This document shows, one piece after another, positions 1-5,478 of a stretch of 6,525 nucleotides of DNA (the stretch's first letter is position 1; every line of letters starts with the position of its first letter). The stretch lies in the NCBI GenBank assembly GCA_020348365.1, contig CP070749.1:1051113-1057637 (forward strand). The letters run 5' to 3'. Below the pieces are notes generated by a model. It was not told the origin of the DNA. It was given only the letters and a program-made list of their open reading frames with translations, and searched no databases. This stretch comes from Candidatus Bathyarchaeota archaeon. Lineage in GTDB: Archaea > Thermoproteota > Bathyarchaeia > Bathyarchaeales > Bathyarchaeaceae. The translations under genes were made by a program, and so were the position numbers.

Positions 1-990
1 ACCACCAGGAGGGGTTTCATATCGACCAAGTAGACTCACCCAGAAGTTGTCTCGACCCCAAGGTTGGCTCCAGAAAAGCTGAGAAAAGAGATACACGTTT
101 GCGAAGAGAGCGGAAGCAAAGATCACGGGTAGGTTGGACACGTATAAGAGTTTGATTGGATATCTGCTACGGAATCCTCGGTAGCGAGCGTACGATATCG
201 GAAGCTCAACTCTAACCCCTTCAACGTAGATAACGATGAGAAAGACGACTATGGTTGTGAAAAAGCCAAGCATGGTAGGAAGATTCAGAGCGTTACCTTC
301 AACATCCACTCTAATGAATGCGTTAATCAGAGGTTCGCGATTCATAAGTGTCTGCACTAGAGCGATGAAGGCACCAGAGCTTTTTCCATCCTGCATCGGA
401 GGCGTCGGAGCAATCGCGGACCACATGATGCTTTGAGCCACACCCGCCAGAATGAAGAGGCTTATTCCACTTCCAATTCCCCAGCCCTTCTGTAGTAACT
501 CGTCTAGGAGCATAAGCACCAGTCCTGCAACCATGAGTTGGATGAAGATCACCAAGGACACAGTCGGGGTTAAGCTACCGTAAACTCCACCGATCAAGTA
601 CGCGGAAGCTTGGACCCCTATCATTATCACGGAGAATACTTTGCTGGCAGTAGTGAATAATGACCGATCTTCAGTGTCGGCGAAATTGACTGCGATCATA
701 CCAGACCCTGCCAGAAGTTGCAGAATAAGACCAGCGGTCACGATTGGTCCGATTCCTAGCTCCATCAGGGTGCCTCGATTTGAGGCGAAGATCACCCGTA
801 GAGCGGCGAGTTCCAATCCTTGACCAGAGGGAACCCCGTAGAGCGGTATCTCAGTCATGATTAGGTAGATGGCGAGTGCCATCAGAGTCCAGAACAGTTT
901 CTCGTTGAAGCTCACGCTGCGCTGTGGTGGGCTGACTTCTGGCACAAATCTAGAAATGGGGCTAAACATTCCAAGGAATCTGCCAGCCAT
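1..990 (-). CDS. secY: Preprotein translocase subunit SecY (Sec61 alpha), 3' end cut by window edge
   Basis: This is the N-terminal 330 residues of the channel-forming subunit of the SecYE/Sec61 translocon in the cytoplasmic membrane, through which secreted proteins pass and membrane proteins insert. The frame is open from ATG at 990 to base 1 with no stop; archaeal SecY is usually about 430-490 residues, so about the last quarter to third is outside the window. Hydrophobic segments lie at roughly residues 31-50 (TM1), 80-101 (TM2b), 116-135, 143-164, 171-191, 238-256 and 286-306. The plug (TM2a) should lie near residues 60-72, just before the GIGPIVTAGLILQLL segment. The loop after TM6, with VELPISYARYRGF and then YPIKLLYVSNLPVI, is the conserved cytosolic TM6/7 loop that contacts ribosome or partner proteins. 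The start is supported by AAGGAG at 1002-997, six bases upstream. It is separated from the ribosomal genes by 147 bases and appears to have its own promoter. Identification is certain. Confidence 0.97.
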   Translation of the reverse strand, partial: MAGRFLGMFSPISRFVPEVSPPQRSVSFNEKLFWTLMALAIYLIMTEIPLYGVPSGQGLELAALRVIFASNRGTLMELGIGPIVTAGLILQLLAGSGMIAVNFADTEDRSLFTTASKVFSVIMIGVQASAYLIGGVYGSLTPTVSLVIFIQLMVAGLVLMLLDELLQKGWGIGSGISLFILAGVAQSIMWSAIAPTPPMQDGKSSGAFIALVQTLMNREPLINAFIRVDVEGNALNLPTMLGFFTTIVVFLIVIYVEGVRVELPISYARYRGFRSRYPIKLLYVSNLPVIFASALFANVYLFSQLFWSQPWGRDNFWVSLLGRYETPPGG

Positions 991-996
991 CTGTGT

Positions 997-1002
997 CTCC
1001 TT
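997..1002 (-). promoter_or_regulatory. Shine-Dalgarno site of secY
   Basis: The minus strand reads AAGGAG here, six bases before the ATG at 990. It is a good match to the archaeal anti-Shine-Dalgarno sequence and fixes the secY start. Its presence also implies that the transcript has a leader. Confidence 0.8.
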
Positions 1003-1050
1003 CAGTTTTCTGTTGGGATGGATTGGTGGGATTGCATATGTTGAAGGGGC

Positions 1051-1066
1051 ATATAAACGCTTTCTC
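1051..1066 (-). promoter_or_regulatory. Archaeal BRE/TATA promoter for secY
   Basis: On the minus strand GAGAAAGCG is followed by TTTATAT (1057-1051). This is the form of an archaeal core promoter: a purine/A-rich BRE bound by TFB directly upstream of a TATA box bound by TBP. Transcription would be expected to begin about 25 bases downstream, near 1027-1033 where A residues are available, giving a leader of roughly 36-43 bases that contains the secY Shine-Dalgarno site. It lies in the only sizeable gap in the window, which supports real function. The start site is inferred, not seen. Confidence 0.65.
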
Positions 1067-1075
1067 GGATGGTGA

Positions 1076-1092
1076 GCCTTGCTTGGGCAGGC
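1076..1092 (-). other. Small hairpin in the uL30-secY gap
   Basis: The minus strand reads GCCTGC, CCAA, GCAAGGC: a six-base-pair GC-rich stem with one bulged A and a four-base loop. It lies about 45 bases after the uL30 stop and just upstream of the secY promoter. There is no T-run after it, so it is not a bacterial-type terminator. It could shape the 3' end of the ribosomal operon transcript, or mean nothing. Confidence 0.2.
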
Positions 1093-1137
1093 AAAGACTT
1101 AATCCAAAAGGGTATACATAACCGCGCGCGCAGGGAA

Positions 1138-1617
1138 TTAGGTCATTCGTTTTATGAGTTCGCTGATAGCGGGTCCTCGGCGTCCTGCAACCCCTCCAGC
1201 AGCGTAGCTTCTTTTCACCTTTCCTTTGAACCCTTTCTTTGGCGGATGAAGACGAAATACCGGTTTTATATTTGGAAGGCTACGATACTCAACTTTCAAT
1301 TCGTATAAAGCCTCCGCCAAAGCGTTCAGTGATTCGTAGCCAATTCCCTGAGCATACTCTTCGGTCATCTTTTTGTCTCCGATGAGTCTCCCTCTCCTCT
1401 CTAGGAGAAGCTTGATGTCTTCCTTTGAGATTTTGCCCCAAGTCAGGTAGTTCCGTGCCTTCCGTAGCATGCCGAGGTAGGATGGGCGGTCATCAATCAA
1501 TGTGGCATGGCAACTTCGAGTCAGGTGGAGCATTTTCAGTGTTTCTTTGATCTCTCCAGAAATGTCGATTGTTCCTCGAATTCGGATGGCTGCTAGACAA
1601 CTATGCTTTTCCTCCAT
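1138..1617 (-). CDS. rpl30: Large subunit ribosomal protein uL30 (L30p)
   Basis: A 159-residue component of the large ribosomal subunit that contacts 23S rRNA. The archaeal form is about 150-160 residues, longer than the roughly 60-residue bacterial one because of a C-terminal extension, and this length fits. The core ferredoxin-like fold spans about residues 7-65 (AAIRIRGTIDISGEIKETL, then LHLTRSCHATLIDD). The archaeal extension carries RGRLIGDKKMTEEYA (about 75-89) and the signature KPVFRLHPPKKGFKG (about 118-132), followed by a glycine-rich basic end with GGVAGRRG. The ATG at 1617 starts one base after the uS5 stop. Two overlapping GGTGA sites inside the end of uS5 precede it, the first with a six-base spacing. 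It is the last gene of the ribosomal run here, since the uL15 gene usually found next is missing. Confidence 0.96.
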   Translation of the reverse strand: MEEKHSCLAAIRIRGTIDISGEIKETLKMLHLTRSCHATLIDDRPSYLGMLRKARNYLTWGKISKEDIKLLLERRGRLIGDKKMTEEYAQGIGYESLNALAEALYELKVEYRSLPNIKPVFRLHPPKKGFKGKVKRSYAAGGVAGRRGPAISELIKRMT

Positions 1618-1618
1618 C

Positions 1619-2245
1619 TCACCTCACCCAGTCCTCGGGTATGACAACCCTGTACGTTTTCTGAAGGGCTTCAAAGATGGCGTAAGCGAAGGATGGAACT
1701 GTTCTAGTTGCACCATAACTTCTCACCCAGCAATCCTTCACGCCAGCAAGGCCTAGAATAATCTTAGCCGCTTCGTTTGCAACCAAGCCTAAGCCACGAG
1801 GACCAGGAATGAGCATGACCTCCACTCCACCACATTTGGCACGAACCCGAAATGGGAGCGAATGCGGTTTCCCACATCCACATTCCCAACTTCCACAGCC
1901 TCGACGTATGACTGTTATGTTGAGACGTGCATCAACGGCGGCTTTCTCAATTGCTGTTCGAACCTGTCTGGCCTTCCCTCCGCCTAAGCCTATGTAGCCA
2001 TCACGGTTTCCTACGGCCACTATCGCTTTGAACCTTGATTTCTCTCCTGCATCCGTCTGTTTCTGTACCAGATTGATGTCGATGACTTCCTCTTGTACGT
2101 CTGGGAGAAGAACATTCACGATTTCGGGCTCACGTATCTTTAGGCCTTCTGTGAAAACCTCTTCAATTGAAGTTATCTCGCCTTCAGAAATCAATTTGCC
2201 AAGTCTTGTACGTGGCTTCCATTCTTCCATTTCCGCTGAACTCAC
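1619..2245 (-). CDS. rps5: Small subunit ribosomal protein uS5 (S5p)
   Basis: A 208-residue small-subunit protein that binds 16S rRNA near the decoding region and the mRNA entry channel and contributes to translational accuracy. The N-terminal double-stranded-RNA-binding-like domain spans about residues 50-113 and includes the conserved loop GYIGLGGGKA at 83-92. The archaeal/eukaryotic cysteine motif RRGCGSWECGCG begins at 114 (Cys117, Cys122, Cys124), with a further cysteine at 138. The C-terminal domain follows, with IPGPRGLGLVA at about 146-156. The start is GTG at 2245, chosen because GGAGG lies seven bases upstream and the nearest upstream ATG (2247) is out of frame and runs straight into TGA. 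The uL18 stop is only two bases away, so the genes are tightly coupled. Identification is certain and the start is well supported. Confidence 0.97.
   Translation of the reverse strand: MSSAEMEEWKPRTRLGKLISEGEITSIEEVFTEGLKIREPEIVNVLLPDVQEEVIDINLVQKQTDAGEKSRFKAIVAVGNRDGYIGLGGGKARQVRTAIEKAAVDARLNITVIRRGCGSWECGCGKPHSLPFRVRAKCGGVEVMLIPGPRGLGLVANEAAKIILGLAGVKDCWVRSYGATRTVPSFAYAIFEALQKTYRVVIPEDWVR
1624..1628 (-). promoter_or_regulatory. Shine-Dalgarno site of uL30, inside the uS5 end
   Basis: The minus strand carries GGTGAGGTGA just before the uL30 ATG. The first GGTGA (1628-1624) has a six-base spacing. The second overlaps the uS5 stop codon and is probably too close to the start to be used. Embedding the site in the last codons of uS5 links translation of the two genes. 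Confidence 0.6.
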
Positions 2246-2247
2246 AT

Positions 2248-2841
2248 CTATCCCTCCTTAAATGAGGAAATAATACTTTCTTTTGTTGAAGAAAAGTGTT
2301 CGGGAAGTTTCTCAGGTTTGAATTTCCGAGACATGTATTTGGAGAACCTCTTTTGATAAATATCTGGGTCGGAGGATAACTGGTTTGCGTAGTCAGCGAT
2401 GTGTTGTCCACTTGTTCGTGATTCATCAGGCAATACGCTTTTATCATGGGGAACCTCGACGCCCGTATCGACAACTCCCCTCAACGCTGCAAGAATCCTT
2501 GCTCCCCGTGAGAGAGTCTGCAAGCCTATGTCCAAAACAGCCTCTTTCACGTCTGAAGTCACTGCTCTATAGCCACACAGAAGTCCAGTTAAGTAAGCGG
2601 CAGGAACGTTTCCACAACTCCCCTGCCATCCATATGTAGTTAGCTCACGAGAACTGGCAGAAACGGCGACTTTGTCACCTGTTACTCCGGCTTCGATAAT
2701 CTGAATTATCATGTATTTTGAGGTGCCACGAACGACCAATCGGGGAAGCCCAGATGCAATGAGAGCTCTTCTCGCCTTGTAATCGGTTTTTCCTTCTCTT
2801 CGCCTGCGGAAGGGAACATTATAGCTAGGACCCTTTGCCAT
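2248..2841 (-). CDS. rpl18: Large subunit ribosomal protein uL18 (L18p/L5e)
   Basis: A 197-residue protein that binds 5S rRNA together with uL5 and anchors it in the central protuberance of the large subunit. The length fits the archaeal family, which is much longer than the roughly 120-residue bacterial one. The N-terminus MAKGPSYNVPFRRRREGKTD and the following YKARRALIASGLPRLVVR (about 21-38) are the family's 5S rRNA-binding start. The central region with AAYLTGLLCGYRA (about 80-92) and LDIGLQ (about 103-108) is also typical. The C-terminal part carries GVEVPHDKSVLPDE (about 127-140) and a helical tail. The ATG at 2841 overlaps the eL19 stop as TAATG, and GGAGG at 2854-2850 stands eight bases upstream, so termination-reinitiation coupling is likely. 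Confidence 0.97.
   Translation of the reverse strand: MAKGPSYNVPFRRRREGKTDYKARRALIASGLPRLVVRGTSKYMIIQIIEAGVTGDKVAVSASSRELTTYGWQGSCGNVPAAYLTGLLCGYRAVTSDVKEAVLDIGLQTLSRGARILAALRGVVDTGVEVPHDKSVLPDESRTSGQHIADYANQLSSDPDIYQKRFSKYMSRKFKPEKLPEHFSSTKESIISSFKEG
2253..2257 (-). promoter_or_regulatory. Shine-Dalgarno site that decides the uS5 GTG start
   Basis: GGAGG on the minus strand, formed by the last lysine, glutamate and glycine codons of uL18, is seven bases before the GTG at 2245. It supports GTG as the uS5 start over the nearer but out-of-frame ATG at 2247. Confidence 0.75.
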
Positions 2842-3293
2842 TACCGCTTCCTCCCCAGCCCCCGCGTTTTGATGTAGCGCTCCAAGTCGGCGATTGATTC
2901 GAACTCTCCGCTCCCAGCCATATTATAAAGATGTCGATAAACGCTTTCTGTGATTGTATGGCTTGTCTTTAGCTCGCGCAGTTTCTTGCGCAATGGTCGG
3001 ATTTTCTTCATCCAAGCTTCCTTCTTAGAAATCTTCGCACGTGCAGAACCGCTTTTTCGACCTGGACCTCTTCTCAGTCCCTTCTTTCTCTTTTCGTGCA
3101 GGGTTCGCGCGCGTGCTCGGCTGACTCCCTTCTTTGGACGGCGTTGGATTGCGCCTTCATGAATTAATCTCCGAATCTCATCTCGTGTAATGGCGATTTC
3201 AACGTCCTCATTTCGATCAGGATCAATCCAGACCCGGCTTTCGCCAACCTTAAGGATTTCAGCGGCCAAGCGGCGTTGATTTTGAAGGCTCAA
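2841..3293 (-). CDS. rpl19e: Large subunit ribosomal protein eL19 (L19e)
   Basis: A 150-residue archaeal/eukaryotic large-subunit protein, absent from bacteria, which binds 23S rRNA near the exit-tunnel side and helps bridge the subunits. The globular N-terminus reads NQRRLAAEILKVGESRVWID (about 5-24), followed by AITRDEIRRLI (about 34-44). Next comes the very basic, extended linker with KKGLRRGPGRKSGSAR (about 70-85), and then the long helix around WMKKIRPLRKKLRELK (about 94-109). The start is TTG at 3293. It is the only start in this frame that gives the full family N-terminus, because a stop codon lies three codons upstream. A GTGA site at 3304-3301 is seven bases away and GGTGA lies further upstream. 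The eL32 stop is 21 bases before it, the longest of the gaps after uS8. The 3' end overlaps uL18. Confidence 0.96.
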   Translation of the reverse strand: MSLQNQRRLAAEILKVGESRVWIDPDRNEDVEIAITRDEIRRLIHEGAIQRRPKKGVSRARARTLHEKRKKGLRRGPGRKSGSARAKISKKEAWMKKIRPLRKKLRELKTSHTITESVYRHLYNMAGSGEFESIADLERYIKTRGLGRKR

Positions 3294-3314
3294 TTTCTTT
3301 TCACTTCACCAAGA

Positions 3315-3791
3315 TTATTCGGCGGTCTCCTCTTTCTCTTCCTCGCGCAGTTCCTCGACTTCTTCGAACTCCTCTTCGAGTTCTATAGCTTTCATCGGAT
3401 TCAGCACGCGAATCTCCAGTTCGTCTGCGATTGCAGAGATTTCAACGCGTTTTCTCGCTCCGACTTGGTGAGCGATTCTGATGGCTTGGGTTTTCGAATC
3501 AACCTTTCTGACATCATCCACGTTTCGAACAATAACTTCATCGTATCCAGAGGGGTGAAGCCCTCTTGTCTCCTTTGCGCTGCGATGGCCGATTTTTGGA
3601 GATTTTGGCCAGCCCTTCACCTTCTTACGCATTTTGCTGTCTATGCCACGAGGTCTTCTCCAGCTCTCTTTGACTCGCTTGTAACGCCAGCTCTCCTGAC
3701 GCCTGAAGTCAGGTTTCTTGCTTTTGACGCGCTCCCGCTTTTTCAGTGCTTGTTTCTTGTTTGATACCGGCAGCCGTTCCTCATCGTTCAT
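3315..3791 (-). CDS. rpl32e: Large subunit ribosomal protein eL32 (L32e) with acidic C-terminal tail
   Basis: A 158-residue archaeal/eukaryotic large-subunit protein with no bacterial counterpart. After a basic N-terminal stretch (about 11-30) comes the family core: DFRRQESWRYKRVKESWRRP (28-47) and GIDSKMRKKVKGWPKSPKIG (49-68). After that come the segment RGLHPSGYDEVIVRN (76-90) and the strand-helix end with AIRIAHQVGARKRVEI. Many archaeal homologues end soon after this. Here residues 137-158 form an extra tail in which 14 of 22 residues are glutamate, unusual for an rRNA-binding protein. The ATG at 3791 overlaps the uL6 stop as ATGA, a standard coupling arrangement, and GAGGGGAT lies upstream within uL6. 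Identification is firm; the role of the tail is unknown. Confidence 0.96.
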   Translation of the reverse strand: MNDEERLPVSNKKQALKKRERVKSKKPDFRRQESWRYKRVKESWRRPRGIDSKMRKKVKGWPKSPKIGHRSAKETRGLHPSGYDEVIVRNVDDVRKVDSKTQAIRIAHQVGARKRVEISAIADELEIRVLNPMKAIELEEEFEEVEELREEEKEETAE

Positions 3792-4336
3792 TCTTCCATC
3801 CCCTCATGTTTTTCGTAGACGTAGATCCCGTCGAGAAAGACGCGTGGGTCTTTGTTTTTAACCTTGGTTGCTCTTTGGATATTTGCGGCGGTTTGGCTGA
3901 CGTCTTCGATGTCGATTCCTTGCACGATTACGTCTTCGCCCTTCACAGTGACTCTGGTGTCGCCCATTATTCTGGCAAAGCGTGGGCTTCGCTCTCCAGT
4001 GAAGTTTTCTATTGCTGCTGTCTTCTCTCTGATTTTGACGGAGATGGGGAAGTGAGAGAATACTATCTTAAGTTTGTAAGTGAAACCCTTTGCTACTCCC
4101 GTTATCATGTTCTGGATGTGGGATCTTACTGTGCCCACGAGGGCTGCCTCTCTCTTTCGAGGCCAACTGGTCTGAATCTTAACTCTATCTCCATCCAAGA
4201 GGATAGATACTGGAGCATGAGAAAAGTCTCGTGTCAATATTCCCTTCTCGCCCTTGACTGTGATTACTCTGCCGTCCACATCAGCCTCTATCTCTTCAGG
4301 AATTTCGACCGATTCAACAGCCTCAACAACACGCAT
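3788..4336 (-). CDS. rpl6: Large subunit ribosomal protein uL6 (L6p)
   Basis: A large-subunit protein of two related alpha/beta domains that binds 23S rRNA near the factor-binding site and the sarcin-ricin loop. With the ATG at 4336 it is 182 residues, the usual archaeal length. Its N-terminus MRVVEAVESVEIPEEIE aligns with the family pattern in which an EIP motif sits about a dozen residues in. Later marks are TVRSHIQNMITGVAKGFTYKL (first domain end), NFTGERSPRFARI (second domain start) and ANIQRATKVKNKDPRVFLDG near the C-terminus. In-frame GTG (4345) and TTG (4342) codons lie upstream and would add three or two residues; neither has a clear Shine-Dalgarno site, so the start is the weakest point. 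It follows uS8 by about 14 bases and overlaps eL32. Confidence 0.95.
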   Translation of the reverse strand: MRVVEAVESVEIPEEIEADVDGRVITVKGEKGILTRDFSHAPVSILLDGDRVKIQTSWPRKREAALVGTVRSHIQNMITGVAKGFTYKLKIVFSHFPISVKIREKTAAIENFTGERSPRFARIMGDTRVTVKGEDVIVQGIDIEDVSQTAANIQRATKVKNKDPRVFLDGIYVYEKHEGMEE

Positions 4337-4350
4337 TTCCAACACTCTTT

Positions 4351-4743
4351 CTAGTACACGAAGGCGAGTAATCTTCCGCCGATTCCTTCTTTCTTAACCT
4401 CTCGATGGGAAAGCACTCCACTAGATGTGGAGACTACAAGAACCCCCATATCCCTGGATGGAAGAAAGTGTTTCTCCCATCTTTCAAACTCGTCAGATTT
4501 TATGTTGAGACGGGGCTTTATGGCGCCGCATCTATTTACGCGTCCAAGAAGTTGGATCTTGAATTTTCCAGCGCGTCCGTCGTCCACAAATTCAAATTCA
4601 CCGATGTATCCATTCAGTTGCATCACTCTCAGAACTCTTCCCAGAAGCTTCGATGCTGGGCTGATGATGCATTCACTAATGTTCCGCATCTCGTTGTTCA
4701 TTATGGTCGTCAATCCATTTGCAAGAGTGTCCATCATAGTCAT
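4351..4743 (-). CDS. rps8: Small subunit ribosomal protein uS8 (S8p)
   Basis: A 130-residue small-subunit protein that binds helix 21 of 16S rRNA and organises the central domain. In several archaea, as in bacteria, it can also bind its own operon mRNA as a feedback repressor; whether it does so here cannot be seen. The N-terminal domain starts [16 protein letters not shown] and continues with [20 protein letters not shown] (28-47). The C-terminal domain has RCGAIKPRL (71-79), [20 protein letters not shown] (94-113) and the ending [11 protein letters not shown]. An open frame extends upstream to 4815, but that would overlap uS14 heavily. The ATG at 4743 gives the exact family length and N-terminus, and GGTG at 4753-4750 stands six bases before it. 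It starts 14 bases after the uS14 stop. Confidence 0.96.
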   Translation of the reverse strand: MTMMDTLANGLTTIMNNEMRNISECIISPASKLLGRVLRVMQLNGYIGEFEFVDDGRAGKFKIQLLGRVNRCGAIKPRLNIKSDEFERWEKHFLPSRDMGVLVVSTSSGVLSHREVKKEGIGGRLLAFVY

Positions 4744-4749
4744 GGCATA

Positions 4750-4753
4750 CACC
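4750..4753 (-). promoter_or_regulatory. Shine-Dalgarno site that decides the uS8 start
   Basis: GGTG on the minus strand lies between the uS14 stop and the ATG at 4743, with a six-base spacing. It supports this start over the longer open frame that begins within uS14. Confidence 0.6.
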
Positions 4754-4757
4754 GAGT

Positions 4758-4922
4758 CTATTCGAATTTTCTGAACCCTAGTTTCTTGGCTACTTCCCTG
4801 AAACACTGACGGCACAAATCCAATCCGTACCTACGGATGATCGAGCCATGGGACCCGCATCGTCTGCATTGTCGACTGCCCTTGCCGAATTTCCGCTCCT
4901 TCTTAAGCTTCTGTTTTCCCAT
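4758..4922 (-). CDS. rps14: Small subunit ribosomal protein uS14 (S14p/S29e), zinc-binding form
   Basis: A 54-residue small-subunit protein placed in the head of the 30S subunit. It translates as [18 protein letters not shown], then [19 protein letters not shown], then [17 protein letters not shown] and a TAG stop. The four cysteines (19, 22, 37, 40) form two CxxC pairs that should bind one zinc ion, the archaeal and eukaryotic form of the protein. The basic N-terminal tail and the [11 protein letters not shown] segment are typical, and the length fits the archaeal family (about 50-56). It sits between uL5 and uS8, its expected place. No strong Shine-Dalgarno site precedes it (GGCGAT at 4933-4928 is a one-mismatch version), so coupling to uL5 translation may matter. 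Confidence 0.95.
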   Translation of the reverse strand: MGKQKLKKERKFGKGSRQCRRCGSHGSIIRRYGLDLCRQCFREVAKKLGFRKFE

Positions 4923-4937
4923 CCTACATCGCCGTCA

Positions 4938-5477
4938 TTACACGATTTCAATCCCGAATTCGTCTCTAATAAAGAGCATTGCCTCCTCAGCTGTCATCAA
5001 GTGCTTTAATCCAACAGCTGATTTAACATGTCGTCGCCGCTTGACGCGGTATCCAGGTCTGACCACAGTAACAGAAACATTCATCCCATAGATGCCTAGT
5101 TCAGGTACATACTTTGTGCCGGGCATCTCAATATGCTCCTTTATTCCGAAAGAAAAGTTTCCCTGACCATCAAAGCACTCCTTCGAGAGTCTATTATCGA
5201 TTGCTTGAAAGGCCTTCTCAAGGAAACCTCCCGCCTTCTCTTTCCGAAGGGTTACAAGGCAGGCGATTGGCTCACCCTTGTGGATGCCGAACCCGCGTAT
5301 TGTCTGTTTGGCCTTCCGCTTGCAAGGTTGTTGGCCGGTTAGTTGTTCAAGAATCTTTGACGCCCTTTCAAGGGGTTCGCCTGACTTTCCGACAGAAATG
5401 TTCACTGTAACCTTCTCGATCCTCGGCTTAAGCATGGGAGTGCCATGCCATTTCTCACGGATCTCCTCTTCAGACAT
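4938..5477 (-). CDS. rpl5: Large subunit ribosomal protein uL5 (L5p/L11e)
   Basis: A 179-residue protein of the central protuberance that binds 5S rRNA beside uL18 and contacts the P-site tRNA and the small-subunit head. Family marks run in order: MLKPRIEKVTVNISVGKSGE (15-34), LEQLTGQQPCKRKAKQTIRG (43-62), FGIHKGEPIACLVTLR (63-78), FSFGIKEHIEMPGTKY (108-123) and GIYGMNVSVTVVRPGYRVKR (128-147). The ending EEAMLFIRDEFGIEI is also typical. The length is close to that of other archaeal members. The ATG at 5477 is one base after the eS4 stop, and GAGGT at 5490-5486, inside the end of eS4, is eight bases upstream. Its TAA stop overlaps an ATG that opens a four-codon frame ending just before uS14. 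Confidence 0.97.
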   Translation of the reverse strand: MSEEEIREKWHGTPMLKPRIEKVTVNISVGKSGEPLERASKILEQLTGQQPCKRKAKQTIRGFGIHKGEPIACLVTLRKEKAGGFLEKAFQAIDNRLSKECFDGQGNFSFGIKEHIEMPGTKYVPELGIYGMNVSVTVVRPGYRVKRRRHVKSAVGLKHLMTAEEAMLFIRDEFGIEIV

Positions 5478-5478
5478 G

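Larger units (their letters stand above)
991..1137 (-). other. Intergenic region between uL30 and secY, lacking uL15
   Basis: This 147-base spacer sits where archaea usually carry the uL15 (rpl15) gene. No frame on either strand shows the glycine-rich basic N-terminus or any other trace of uL15. It contains, in the direction of transcription, an alternating CG run (1131-1123), a small hairpin, a BRE/TATA promoter and the secY Shine-Dalgarno site. It therefore looks like a transcription boundary. Confidence 0.75.

Noticed and set aside
117..138. Possible zinc site or other special function in the uS5 cysteine cluster (residues 117-138 of uS5; numbers here are residues)
   Set aside because: The GCGSWECGCG motif is common to archaeal uS5 proteins, so it is a family trait rather than a novelty of this genome.
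1006..1053. Possible leader peptide upstream of secY (ATG at 1053 or 1038, ending TGA at about 1008-1006)
   Set aside because: The first ATG lies in the TATA box and the second is probably upstream of the expected transcription start; no Shine-Dalgarno site precedes either.
1123..1131. Alternating CG run after the uL30 stop as a special structure
   Set aside because: Nine bases is too short to claim a Z-DNA or regulatory role; no paired arm or repeat supports it.
1069..1308. 79-residue plus-strand frame covering the intergenic gap
   Set aside because: Most of it is antisense to uL30; it has no Shine-Dalgarno site and no family resemblance, and it does not resemble uL15.
2184..2474. 96-residue open frame on the minus strand
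   Set aside because: It overlaps uL18 and uS5 in another frame; both of those are firmly identified.
3276..3764. 162-residue open frame on the plus strand
   Set aside because: It is antisense to eL32; its phenylalanine- and leucine-rich start is the reverse of the glutamate- and lysine-rich codons of the eL32 tail.
3746..4354. 202-residue open frame on the plus strand
   Set aside because: It lies antisense to uL6 and the start of eL32, is cysteine- and serine-rich without any recognisable domain, and has the look of a mirror frame of a conserved gene.
4405..4809. 134-residue and 115-residue open frames on the plus strand
   Set aside because: Both are antisense to uS8 and uS14, overlap each other in different frames and match nothing I recognise.
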